Under the pieces are notes generated by a model. That model saw only the letters and a list, made by a program, of their open reading frames with translations, was not told the origin of the DNA and did not search any database. Below, in pieces: positions 55,382 to 63,499 of a DNA stretch of 64,000 nt. This DNA comes from Halopseudomonas sabulinigri (GTDB taxonomy: Bacteria; Pseudomonadota; Gammaproteobacteria; Pseudomonadales; Pseudomonadaceae), in assembly GCF_900105255.1 (NCBI RefSeq), contig NZ_LT629763.1:2418001-2482000 (forward strand), written 5' to 3'. Every line of letters starts with the position of its first letter. The first letter of the stretch is position 1. Position numbers and translations under genes: made by a program.

Positions 55382-55413
55382 GAAAAAGCCCGAGCCTAAG
55401 CGCGGGCTTTTTC
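55382..55413 (+). terminator. Rho-independent terminator of polA
   Basis: GAAAAAGCCCG (55382-55392) pairs with CGGGCTTTTTC (55403-55413), giving an A-flanked GC stem followed by a T-run, about 50 bases after the polA stop. Confidence 0.9.
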
Positions 55414-55440
55414 ATAACTAACCGATCTAAATCTTTTTTT

Positions 55441-55467
55441 GAACTTAGCTGCAACTCACCCGTCAGA
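55441..55467 (+). promoter_or_regulatory. AlgU/RpoE-type (sigma-22) promoter
   Basis: GAACTT at 55441-55446, a 16-base spacer, and TCAGA at 55463-55467 match the envelope-stress sigma consensus GAACTT-N16/17-TCTGA at all but one position. Predicted start of transcription is about 55473-55475. Confidence 0.8.
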
Positions 55468-55473
55468 CATTAC

Positions 55474-55608
55474 ATGGACGGCTTAACAGCCCTTCATGCT
55501 CCTTAGATGTGATTTAGTGTTGGCAGAAAACCGGGCACTCCCTTTCCTAGCACAGCCCGGTAGTTAACCCCGAGCCTCCCTCCCCATAGAAGCTCGGGGT
55601 TTTTTTTG
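55474..55608 (+). ncRNA. ersA: ErsA-like regulatory sRNA (Spot 42 position)
   Basis: The polA-engB gap holds an AlgU-type promoter and, about 135 bases further, a strong intrinsic terminator; there is no open reading frame between them. This matches the location, approximate length and sigma-22 dependence of ErsA of P. aeruginosa, as I recall it from the literature. An internal hairpin CCGGGC/GCCCGG lies before the terminator. ErsA acts with Hfq on envelope and biofilm mRNAs; the targets here are unknown. Ends are estimates. Confidence 0.8.
55566..55608 (+). terminator. Rho-independent terminator of the ErsA-like sRNA
   Basis: AACCCCGAGC (55566-55575) pairs with GCTCGGGGTT (55592-55601), followed by an eight-to-ten base T-run, ideal for an Hfq-binding sRNA 3' end. 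Confidence 0.9.
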
Positions 55609-55627
55609 CCTGCAAGTTGGCGCGCGA

Positions 55628-56329
55628 TCAATTGCCGGCGTCATCGCCCCAATCGTCATCACTCAGCTCTGGCGGCTCTTCTTCGTCCAGGTAGTCGCCC
55701 ATCAATTCGTCTTCCGGCGGAAACAACCACTGCTCAAGACGCGCGTAGGCCTCTTCTACACCTTGCCGCTTGGGCGCAGAAAACAATTGCACGGTGGACA
55801 TTTCACCAAAGGTCTTGCGCATCGTGGCCTGAATTTTCAGCAACGCATTTTTTGCCGCCCCAAACGCCAGTTTGTCTGACTTGCTGAGCAGCACGTGGGC
55901 CGGAATATTACTCATCTGCGCCCAGTCGAGCATCATGCAGTCAAACTCGGACAACGGATGACGGATATCCATCACCAGCACCACACCCGCCAGGCTGTTG
56001 CGCTGGGTCAGGTAGGCATCCAGATGCTGCTTCCAGTGTTCTTTCAGCTCCAGCGGCACCTTGGCGTAACCATAACCGGGCAGATCCACCAGGCGACGAT
56101 CCTCGTCCAGCTTGAAGAAGTTGATCAGCTGAGTACGGCCGGGGGTTTTCGAAGTACGCGCCAGGCGCGCGTGGGTCAGGGTATTGAGCGCGCTCGACTT
56201 GCCGGCGTTGGAACGACCGGCAAAGGCTACTTCCAGACCGATATCGGCGGGACACTGCTCGACCAGACTGGCGCTTTTAATGAAAGTGGCCTGTTGGCAG
56301 AGCGATACGAGAGGCGTAGTAGACGACAT
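55628..56329 (-). CDS. engB: Ribosome biogenesis GTPase EngB (YihA/YsxC)
   Basis: A 233-residue GTPase starting [20 protein letters not shown]. Motifs: G1 [17 protein letters not shown]2 region [15 protein letters not shown]3 [12 protein letters not shown], and G4 LLSKSDKL. The acidic C-terminal tail ([19 protein letters not shown]) is longer than in E. coli. Needed for 50S subunit assembly. The start at 56329 gives family length; the frame extends a little upstream. Confidence 0.95.
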   Translation of the reverse strand: MSSTTPLVSLCQQATFIKSASLVEQCPADIGLEVAFAGRSNAGKSSALNTLTHARLARTSKTPGRTQLINFFKLDEDRRLVDLPGYGYAKVPLELKEHWKQHLDAYLTQRNSLAGVVLVMDIRHPLSEFDCMMLDWAQMSNIPAHVLLSKSDKLAFGAAKNALLKIQATMRKTFGEMSTVQLFSAPKRQGVEEAYARLEQWLFPPEDELMGDYLDEEEPPELSDDDWGDDAGN

Positions 56330-56633
56330 GGGAAACCTGTTGATTCCGCCCAACGGGCTGGAAAGCTGATGACATTCACGTTTGCGGCCTGCTTAGTATA
56401 TAATGCCGCGGTTGTGGGAAGCACTGACCAATTCCCCTGGCATGCATTGTCGGGTGGTTTTTCAGTCTTGCTCACCCAGCATCGTGTACCTGCGGCAGTT
56501 CGCCCATTGCGCCGGACGAAGGCGGCAGCTAGCATGAGCGGAATATAAGGCAACCTGTGATGAAAACGCGGTCATCAAGGCCGGGCAACAGGTAAGGCCA
56601 TCATTTTTCTTTTAGCCGTAATTGGATTAGCCG
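56330..56633. other. Intergenic region between engB and cytochrome c4
   Basis: 304 bases between divergent genes with no credible gene. It must hold promoters for both. An AT-rich patch around 56395-56405 (AGTATATAATG) could be the -10 of a rightward promoter. Confidence 0.45.
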
Positions 56634-57242
56634 ATGAATAAACTACTCGTTAGTCTGGTATTGACCCTGGGCTTTGCCGCCTCTGCGCATGCCGCTGAAG
56701 GTAACGCAGAAGCCGGTCAGGGCAAGGTCGCCGTCTGCGGGGCCTGTCATGGTGCCGATGGCAACAGTCCTGCGCCGAACTTCCCCAAGCTGGCTGGTCA
56801 GGGTGAGCGTTACCTGCTCAAACAGCTGACCGATATCAAGGAAGGCAACCGCAACGTAGTAGAAATGACCGGCCTGCTGACCGATCTCGATGAACAGGAT
56901 CTGGCCGATATCGCCGCCTACTTCTCATCACAGACCCAGACCATGGGCGCGGCCGACCCAGCGCTGGCCGAGCGTGGCGAAGCCATCTTCCGTGGCGGCG
57001 ACCTGGATACCGGTCTGCCCGCTTGCACCGGCTGCCATTCGCCGACCGGTAAAGGCAACCCGCCTGCCGGCTTCCCGCACCTGGCAGGTCAGCACGCGAC
57101 CTACACCGCCAAGCAGCTGACCGACTTCCGCGAAGGTAACCGCACCAACGATGGCGACGCCGCCATCATGCGCACCATCGCCAGCCGCCTGAGCAACAAG
57201 GACATCGCCGCCGTAGCCAGCTACATCGAAGGCCTGCGTTAA
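56634..57242 (+). CDS. Cytochrome c4 (diheme)
   Basis: A 202-residue periplasmic protein with signal peptide MNKLLVSLVLTLGFAASAHA. It has two class I cytochrome c domains, each with a CxxCH: C35-C38-H39 (VAVCGACHG) and C131-C134-H135 (ACTGCHSP). It is an electron donor to terminal oxidases such as the caa3 oxidase encoded in this window and cbb3. A strong terminator follows. Confidence 0.95.
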   Translation: MNKLLVSLVLTLGFAASAHAAEGNAEAGQGKVAVCGACHGADGNSPAPNFPKLAGQGERYLLKQLTDIKEGNRNVVEMTGLLTDLDEQDLADIAAYFSSQTQTMGAADPALAERGEAIFRGGDLDTGLPACTGCHSPTGKGNPPAGFPHLAGQHATYTAKQLTDFREGNRTNDGDAAIMRTIASRLSNKDIAAVASYIEGLR

Positions 57243-57262
57243 GCGATTGCGTTCTGTGCAGC

Positions 57263-57293
57263 AAAAAAGGATGGCCCAGGCCATCCTTTTTTT
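57263..57293 (+). terminator. Rho-independent terminator after cytochrome c4
   Basis: AAAAAAGGATGGCC (57263-57276), a two-base loop CA, then GGCCATCCTTTTTTT. A 14-bp perfect stem with flanking A and T runs, so it may act in both directions. Confidence 0.92.
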
Positions 57294-57444
57294 ATGTCCC
57301 GCCGAGTATGCTTTGCCCGCATCAGCGGCAACATAGCGCGACAGCTTGCATCTGGTAATCAGGGAATCTTTGTTCTACTGTCGGGTCTGAAAATCGACAT
57401 AAACCAAATAATTACCCGCTTCACTTTCTGCTTTGGAGAACTAC

Positions 57445-58077
57445 ATGCGTGCGTTGTTAACCGTTGGTCTGATCTGGCTGCTTGGCAGCTTCGGCATGGT
57501 CCAGGCGCAGGATGCCCCCTATCAGGCCGGCGTGAATTACGTAGTACTGCCGACCCCGGCCCCCACGCTTGACCCAGACAAGATCGAGGTGTCAGAACTT
57601 TTCTGGTATGGCTGCCCGCACTGCTTTGCATTCCAGCCGACTATTCACGAGTGGTCCAAATCCCTGCCTGACGACGTCAACTTCCGTCCGGTACCCGCCA
57701 TGTTCGGCGGCGAGTGGAATACCCACGGTCAGCTGTTCTACACCCTTGAGAGCCTCGGCAAGCTGGATGAGACCCACGATGCGGTGTTCAACGCCATTCA
57801 CAAGCAGAACAACAAGCTGAAAGATCAGGACGCCATGATCGAGTTTCTGGAGCCCTACGGCATCAGCGAAGAAGACTTCGTCAAGGCCTGGGATTCCTTC
57901 GGCGTGAAGAGCAAGATGAACCAGGCTGAACAGCTTGCCCGCGCCTACCGCGCCAGCGGCGTACCTTGCCTGATCGTCAACGGCAAGTATCGTATTGAAG
58001 GCAAGATGGCCGGCAGCTTTGAAAATATGCTGAAAATCGCCGAGTACCTGGTTGAGCAGGAACGCCAGGCGCAGTAA
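57445..58077 (+). CDS. dsbA: Thiol:disulfide interchange protein DsbA
   Basis: A 210-residue periplasmic oxidase with signal peptide MRALLTVGLIWLLGSFGMVQA. The active site is C57-P-H-C60 (LFWYGCPHCFAF) and the cis-Pro loop SGVPCLIVNG. The thioredoxin fold is interrupted by the helical insertion. It introduces disulfides into exported proteins. The ATG at 57445 is preceded by TTGGAGAAC. It lies between cytochrome c4 and the EEP hydrolase as in PAO1. Confidence 0.94.
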   Translation: MRALLTVGLIWLLGSFGMVQAQDAPYQAGVNYVVLPTPAPTLDPDKIEVSELFWYGCPHCFAFQPTIHEWSKSLPDDVNFRPVPAMFGGEWNTHGQLFYTLESLGKLDETHDAVFNAIHKQNNKLKDQDAMIEFLEPYGISEEDFVKAWDSFGVKSKMNQAEQLARAYRASGVPCLIVNGKYRIEGKMAGSFENMLKIAEYLVEQERQAQ

Positions 58078-58090
58078 ACAGGAGCATCGC

Positions 58091-58960
58091 ATGCTATCGG
58101 CTGGCAACATCGCAGGTTTTCGTAACACCCGCGGCTCCATGTCGTCGGCCGAGCTGCGCACCAACCACCACTGTCAGGGTTCAGCACAAACCTTGCCCGA
58201 TGTGCTGCGGCTGCTGAGCTTCAACATTCAGGTGGGTAACAACACCCAGAAGTTTCATCACTACCTGACCCGCAGCTGGCAGCATCTGCTGCCGCATGCC
58301 GGGCGCCAGGTGCAACTGAGCAAGGTCGCTCAATTGTTGAATGACTTTGATCTGGTGGCCCTGCAGGAGGTAGACGGCGGCAGTCTGCGCTCAGGCTTCG
58401 TCAATCAGGTGGAGCACCTGGCCCGCGAAAGCGGCTTCCCCTACTGGTATCAGCAGCTCAATCGCAATCTGGGGCGCTTTGCCCAGCACTCCAACGGCCT
58501 GCTCAGCCGCTACGCCCCTGACCTGCTGGAAGATCACAAGCTGCCTGGCGTACTGCCAGGGCGCGGCGCCATCCTGACCCAATTTGGCGACGGCCCGGAG
58601 TCGTTGCTGGTGGTGATGATGCACCTGGCGCTCAGCCCCAAGGGCCGCGCCAACCAGTTGGCCTACATCCGCGAGCGGATCGCCGATCATCGCCACGTGG
58701 TGCTGATGGGCGATATGAATACCCACGCCGAAGACCTGCTGGAGAAGTCGCCACTACAGGGCAGCAAGCTGCACACCGCAACCCTGCCCGGCACCTACCC
58801 GAGCTGGAAACCAGCCAAGGTACTGGACCACATCCTGATCAGCCCCAGCCTGAGCATCGAGCAGGTTGATGTGCTGCCGCACGCCATATCCGACCATCTA
58901 CCGGTGGCCATGCACATACGCTTGCCTGCCAGCCTCTGCGGAAGCAGCGGCAAGGGCTAG
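58091..58960 (+). CDS. Endonuclease/exonuclease/phosphatase family protein
   Basis: A 289-residue protein starting MLSAGNIAGFRNTRGSMSSA. EEP motifs: LRLLSFNIQVG, DFDLVALQEVDGGSLRSG (catalytic Glu), MGDMNTHAEDL (DxN), and a C-terminal HAISDHLPVAMHIRL (SDH). No signal peptide. Substrate, whether nucleic acid or phospholipid, is not deducible. AGGAGC precedes the ATG; it sits 13 bases after dsbA and is probably co-transcribed. Confidence 0.9.
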   Translation: MLSAGNIAGFRNTRGSMSSAELRTNHHCQGSAQTLPDVLRLLSFNIQVGNNTQKFHHYLTRSWQHLLPHAGRQVQLSKVAQLLNDFDLVALQEVDGGSLRSGFVNQVEHLARESGFPYWYQQLNRNLGRFAQHSNGLLSRYAPDLLEDHKLPGVLPGRGAILTQFGDGPESLLVVMMHLALSPKGRANQLAYIRERIADHRHVVLMGDMNTHAEDLLEKSPLQGSKLHTATLPGTYPSWKPAKVLDHILISPSLSIEQVDVLPHAISDHLPVAMHIRLPASLCGSSGKG

Positions 58961-59011
58961 CCAGAACCTCAGGTTCACCTATAATCTCTGGAAAAACCGT
59001 CCGGAGCCACC

Positions 59012-60757
59012 ATGTCTGATACTCACCGATACTCAGCCGACGCTGAGCCTGAAAAGGCCTCCAGCGAGCAGGAGGAACTGCTCAAGCGTGGCTTGGTGAG
59101 AGTGAGTATCGCCGCTGACGGCATCGACCCGTTACTCGACCGACGCCTGAAGGAGCTGCGCAACTCGCTGCGCAGTGACGCGCCCCCGAAAATGCTTGGC
59201 GCTCTGCTGCCGGACCTTGAGCGCGCGGTGCTGGCGGCCGATCAGTCACGCCAGCAACGCAGCAGCGAGATCTGTACGCAGCTGAAAAAGCTGATTCGCC
59301 AACTGCAGGATAAGGAGCCGCCGAAGGAAACCGACAAGGCACTGCGCACCCTGAGCAAACAGCTGGATGCTGCAGACAATCTGGCGCAAAGCCTGCCGCG
59401 CCTGCTGCGGGACCTCACCCAACTCCAGGCCGCTACCCTCAGCAGTAGCCCGGAGGAGGCCTCTACCGGGCTGTGGTCGCGGCTGTTCGGAAAATCCAGC
59501 GAAGCTGCAGCCACCCCGCTTCCCGCGCTGGAAGATCCCATTCCGCTGGCCGCCGCCGAACCGATCGCAGAGCCAGAAGTAGAACCGCCCGAGCCCGAAA
59601 CCCCAGCCCCGGTCGACGCGCTGATCCCGAGCACCGAAGCCGAACCACAACCAGCGGCCAAAACCAGCGGCAATATCAGCGGTGAAGAGCAGAGCTACTC
59701 TAAAGTCGCGGCCCACATTGAATCGATCCTACTCAACCTGCTCAGCGATATTCAGCTGCTGGAAGAACAGGAGCTCACCTGCCAGCGGCTGCGTGAGCAG
59801 ATCAGCAAGGGCCTGAACTGGTACGAGCTGACCGCCGCGCTGGACGCGCTCTCCGCCCTGGTCCTGAACGCCCAGCAAAACCGACAGGTTGAGTTTGAGC
59901 GCTACCTGCAGCAGCTGAATCAGCGCTTGAGCCAGTTTCAGGGCAACCTGGAGGAAGCGCAAAGCTCCTATGTCGACTCCCTGGAGGAAGGCCGTTCGCT
60001 CGAAGGAGCCATTCGGGGTGAGGTTGAGGTACTGCATGTGGATGTGCGCGAGGCCGACGACCTCAACTCGCTCAAGGCTAATGTCGAGGCCAAGCTCAAT
60101 GCGCTGTTGAGCAAGGTGGATCAGGCCCGCGCGCTGCGCGAGGCCCGCGATAGCCAGGTGTCCGAGCGCCTGAAAGTGATGGTCGAGCGCATCCAGGTGA
60201 TGGAAGTGGAAGCTCAGACTTTCCGCAAGCACCTGGAAGAACAACGCCAACAGGCCATGCTCGACAGCCTCACCGGGCTGTCCAATCGCGCCGGACTACA
60301 GAAACGCATGGACGAAGAGTACGAGCGTTGGCTGCGTTACGGCGGCCAATTGCTGCTGGTAGTGCTGGATGTCGATCACTTCAAGTCGATCAACGACCGT
60401 TTCGGGCACCTGGCGGGCGACAAGGTACTGCGCCTGATTGCCACGCAGCTTTCTCGCCGCCTGCGCAAGACCGACTATATCGGTCGGTTCGGCGGTGAAG
60501 AGTTTGTCGTATTGATGCCCGGCACCTCGCTGGAACAGGGAGCCATCGCACTGGAAGAACTGCGCGCAGGCATCGAAGCCAGCCCGTTTCATTTCAAGAA
60601 CGCGCCAGTACCCGTCACCATTTCCATCGGCTACACCCAGTTCTGCCAGGGCGACACCCTCGATGACGTCTTTGATCGGGCGGACAAGGCGATGTACCGC
60701 GCCAAGGATCAGGGCCGCAACCGCATAGTGCAGGATACCCAAAGCGCAGTGGCCTAA
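59012..60757 (+). CDS. Cytosolic diguanylate cyclase (DgcH-like)
   Basis: A 581-residue protein. The N-terminal 400 residues are soluble and largely coiled-coil or helical, with a Pro/Glu-rich linker (AEPIAEPEVEPPEPETPAPV) near residues 180-205. The C-terminal GGDEF domain has the active loop GGEEF at 494-498 and an I-site RKTD just upstream, indicating an active, product-inhibited enzyme. Position beside the EEP gene and the amidase matches PA5487 (DgcH) from memory. No membrane segments. Confidence 0.9.
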   Translation: MSDTHRYSADAEPEKASSEQEELLKRGLVRVSIAADGIDPLLDRRLKELRNSLRSDAPPKMLGALLPDLERAVLAADQSRQQRSSEICTQLKKLIRQLQDKEPPKETDKALRTLSKQLDAADNLAQSLPRLLRDLTQLQAATLSSSPEEASTGLWSRLFGKSSEAAATPLPALEDPIPLAAAEPIAEPEVEPPEPETPAPVDALIPSTEAEPQPAAKTSGNISGEEQSYSKVAAHIESILLNLLSDIQLLEEQELTCQRLREQISKGLNWYELTAALDALSALVLNAQQNRQVEFERYLQQLNQRLSQFQGNLEEAQSSYVDSLEEGRSLEGAIRGEVEVLHVDVREADDLNSLKANVEAKLNALLSKVDQARALREARDSQVSERLKVMVERIQVMEVEAQTFRKHLEEQRQQAMLDSLTGLSNRAGLQKRMDEEYERWLRYGGQLLLVVLDVDHFKSINDRFGHLAGDKVLRLIATQLSRRLRKTDYIGRFGGEEFVVLMPGTSLEQGAIALEELRAGIEASPFHFKNAPVPVTISIGYTQFCQGDTLDDVFDRADKAMYRAKDQGRNRIVQDTQSAVA

Positions 60758-60807
60758 GCTGCAGGCGTGTTAACCTGCACTTTTGCGACCGTGACAGGAA
60801 CCTCCCC

Positions 60808-61701
60808 TTGAGTTATTGGAAAGCCTTGCTGCCCGCGCTGGTCTTGCTGGCGGGCTGCACCGAGCAACTGGTCATCGACGACCGTTATCAGGCCCGCAGC
60901 CAGGACAGCCGCGTGCAGTACATAGTGCTGCACTACACCTCATCGGGCTTTGAGCGCTCGTTCAAGGTGCTCACCGAGCAGGACGTCAGTAGCCATTACC
61001 TGATCAGCGACCACGATCCGGTGATCTATCGGCTGGTGGATGAAACGCAGCGCGCCTGGCACGCCGGCGATAGCAGCTGGCAGGGCCGCACCTGGCTGAA
61101 CGCCAGCTCCATCGGCATTGAAATGGTCAACGACGGCTATGTTGACGAGCCCCACTGCCGCCGCTGGCAAGCCTGGGATCAGCGCCAGATCGATGCCCTC
61201 ATTGTGCTGCTGCGGGACATTCAACAACGCCACGGCCTTGGCCCCGATGCTGTGATCGGTCACAGCGATATCGCACCGCAACGCAAGGTGGATCCGGGCC
61301 CGCTGTTTCCCTGGCAGCAGCTGGTTGCCGCCGGCGTCGCACGCGGCCCGGATACCCAGCGCGTGCGGGTGATGTACAACTGGCTGGATGGTCGCGTACC
61401 GGCTGTCAGCTGGTTCCAGGCGGCGCTGGCCGAATACGGCTATCAGGTGCCGCAGAGCGGCGAACTGGATGGCCCCACGCGCAATGTGATCGCCGCATTC
61501 CAGATGCGCTTCCGGCAGAGCAACTACGCCGGCCAGCCGGATAGCGAGACTGCCAGCCTGCTCGCTGCGCTCGCGCCCAAGCAAGCCTCGTCGCTGATCA
61601 GTGCAGTGGCGCCTCGCTGGTACACACCAGTCGAGAATCCATCAGCGCCGCCGTCCGGTGAACCGCTGCCGCCCTGTAGTGCTCATCCTCCAGCAGGCTG
61701 A
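60808..61701 (+). CDS. N-acetylmuramoyl-L-alanine amidase, AmpDh2-like lipoprotein
   Basis: A 297-residue amidase_2 protein. The TTG start at 60808 gives a lipoprotein signal (MSYWKALLPALVLLAGC, lipid-modified C17); no in-frame ATG lies nearby. Zinc ligands are in YIVLHYTSSG (H42), GHSDIAPQRKVDPG (His and Asp). The C-terminal part has a peptidoglycan-binding helical domain (ELDGPTRNVIAAFQMRFR). It cleaves peptide stems from peptidoglycan and, like AmpDh2, is probably outer-membrane anchored. Its 3' end overlaps the convergent DUF1330 gene by 104 bases. Confidence 0.88.
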   Translation: MSYWKALLPALVLLAGCTEQLVIDDRYQARSQDSRVQYIVLHYTSSGFERSFKVLTEQDVSSHYLISDHDPVIYRLVDETQRAWHAGDSSWQGRTWLNASSIGIEMVNDGYVDEPHCRRWQAWDQRQIDALIVLLRDIQQRHGLGPDAVIGHSDIAPQRKVDPGPLFPWQQLVAAGVARGPDTQRVRVMYNWLDGRVPAVSWFQAALAEYGYQVPQSGELDGPTRNVIAAFQMRFRQSNYAGQPDSETASLLAALAPKQASSLISAVAPRWYTPVENPSAPPSGEPLPPCSAHPPAG

Positions 61702-62011
61702 AAAAAGCCGACAGGGAAGGAAACTCGAACACCAGCACCTGATCCCATTGCTCTCCCTGCGGGGCGATCAGGGTATGTAACACCCGGGTTTGCAGCCGAA
61801 TATGCGCGCCCACCGCCGCCATGCTGTCGCTCACCGCGCGCAGATAACGCGCGTACGCCTCGCGCCCTGAACAAGGATGAGCGTCGGTGCCGGACGGGTA
61901 TTCGGCATGCGCATTGAAGCGCAGCAGGTTGAGCATCTGAATCGGCGTATCGCCGGGTACTTTCTCGCTGAGGGTCTTCAGGTTGCTGGCACTGGTATCG
62001 AGACTGGGCAT
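61598..62011 (-). CDS. DUF1330 family protein
   Basis: A 137-residue protein (MPSLDTSASNLKTLSEKVPG) with the dimeric alpha/beta-barrel fold of DUF1330: PIQMLNLLRFNAHAEYPSG, YARYLRAVSDSMAAVGAHI, and QWDQVLVFEFPSLSAFFSLLEDEHYRAAAVHRTAALMDSRLV. Function unknown. The C-terminal 34 codons overlap the amidase gene on the other strand; both reading frames look genuine. Confidence 0.85.
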   Translation of the reverse strand: MPSLDTSASNLKTLSEKVPGDTPIQMLNLLRFNAHAEYPSGTDAHPCSGREAYARYLRAVSDSMAAVGAHIRLQTRVLHTLIAPQGEQWDQVLVFEFPSLSAFFSLLEDEHYRAAAVHRTAALMDSRLVCTSEAPLH

Positions 62012-62132
62012 GGCGCTTCCTTTACGGCAAGGCTGGACTAACTGTCAGCAAAGCAGGCAAGCTCGCTCTACGCCAGCCGCCTGCGGCATATAACCCGGCG
62101 TTGTAGATCGTTTCACAGGACATCAGGCATAC

Positions 62133-63362
62133 ATGCTCAACTGGATCTGGCTCGGTTTCTTCCTCAGCGCTTTCGCCGCGGCTCTCTGGCAATGGCTGGG
62201 ACTGGGCGACGCCGAGGTGTTCAGCCGGCTGGTGACAGCGCTATTCGACATGGCGCGCTTGAGCGTCGAGATCATCCTGGTACTGGTGGGTACCATGACC
62301 TTGTGGCTGGGCTTTCTGAACATTGCCGAGAAGGCCGGGCTAATCAAGCTGATGGCGCGACTGCTTGATCCGCTGTTTCGCCGCCTGATGCCCGAGGTGC
62401 CCAGCGGGCATCCGGCGCTGGGGCATATCACCATGAACTTTGCCGCCAACGTGCTGGGCCTGGACAACGCCGCCACGCCGATCGGCATCAAGGCCATGCA
62501 GTCACTGCAGACACTGAACCCGAGCAAGGACACCGCCAGCAACGCACAGATCCTGTTCATGGTGCTCAACACCTCCTCGCTCACCCTGCTGCCGGTGACC
62601 GTGTTCATGTACCGCGCCCAGCAGGGCGCCAGCGACCCCACCGAGGTCTTCCTGCCGATCCTGCTGGCCACTACCGCGTCGAGCCTGGTGGGCCTGCTCA
62701 GCGTGGCGCTGATGCAGCGGCTGAAACTATGGGACCCGGTGGTACTGGCCTATCTGGCCGCCGGCGCGGCCTTCCTCGGCCTGCTGCTGACCACCCTGGC
62801 CGGGCTGTCTTCCGAGGCCCTGGCGGCCACTTCCACGCTGGTGGGCAACCTGACCCTGTTCGGCATCATCATCGCCTTTTTGCTGGTGGCGGCGCTGCGC
62901 AAGGTGAATGTCTACGATAGCTTTATCGAGGGCGCCAAACAGGGCTTTGAGGTGACCATCTCCCTCTTGCCCTTCCTCGTCGCCATGCTGGTGGCGGTCG
63001 GCGTGCTGCGTGCCAGCGGGGTGCTGGACGCCGGGCTGGATGGCATTCGCTGGCTGGCCGAAACCTGCGGCTGGGATACCCGCTTTGTCGATGCCCTGCC
63101 CACCGCTTTCATCAAGCCGCTGTCCGGCAGTGGCTCGCGCGCGATGATGATCGAGACCATGAACACCTTCGGCGTAGACAGTTTCCCCGCGCAACTGGCT
63201 GCCACCTTTCAGGCCAGTACCGAGACCACCTTCTATGTGCTGGCGGTGTACTTTGGCGCGGTGGGAATCAGCCGCGTGCGCCACGCGCTGGGCTGCGCGC
63301 TGCTGGCCGATCTGGCCGGCATGCTCACGGCCATTGGCGTGTGTTACTGGTTCTTCGGCTGA
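62133..63362 (+). CDS. Nucleoside-recognition (SpmA/SpmB-like) membrane protein
   Basis: A 409-residue polytopic protein that looks like SpmA joined to SpmB. The first half has MTLWLGFLNIAEKAGLIKLMARLLDPLFRRLMPEVPSGHPALGHITMNFAANVLGLDNAATPIGIKAM. The second has EGAKQGFEVTISLLPFLVAMLVAVGVLRASG and FIKPLSGSGSRAMM. These are the Gate/nucleoside-recognition repeats (PF07670). In non-sporing bacteria the transport role is unknown. A 121-base gap separates it from the divergent DUF1330 gene. Confidence 0.88.
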   Translation: MLNWIWLGFFLSAFAAALWQWLGLGDAEVFSRLVTALFDMARLSVEIILVLVGTMTLWLGFLNIAEKAGLIKLMARLLDPLFRRLMPEVPSGHPALGHITMNFAANVLGLDNAATPIGIKAMQSLQTLNPSKDTASNAQILFMVLNTSSLTLLPVTVFMYRAQQGASDPTEVFLPILLATTASSLVGLLSVALMQRLKLWDPVVLAYLAAGAAFLGLLLTTLAGLSSEALAATSTLVGNLTLFGIIIAFLLVAALRKVNVYDSFIEGAKQGFEVTISLLPFLVAMLVAVGVLRASGVLDAGLDGIRWLAETCGWDTRFVDALPTAFIKPLSGSGSRAMMIETMNTFGVDSFPAQLAATFQASTETTFYVLAVYFGAVGISRVRHALGCALLADLAGMLTAIGVCYWFFG

Positions 63363-63499
63363 CGCCGGCGGCAAGCCTCAAGCGTCAGGCCGGGTAGTTG
63401 CCGCTCATCGAGCGGCGTCAGAGCCCGGCCTTATGCTAACCTCCCCTTACACCCACCGCTTGTGGCTAGTAGCTTGCCGCTTGTAGCTGAGAGACCTGC

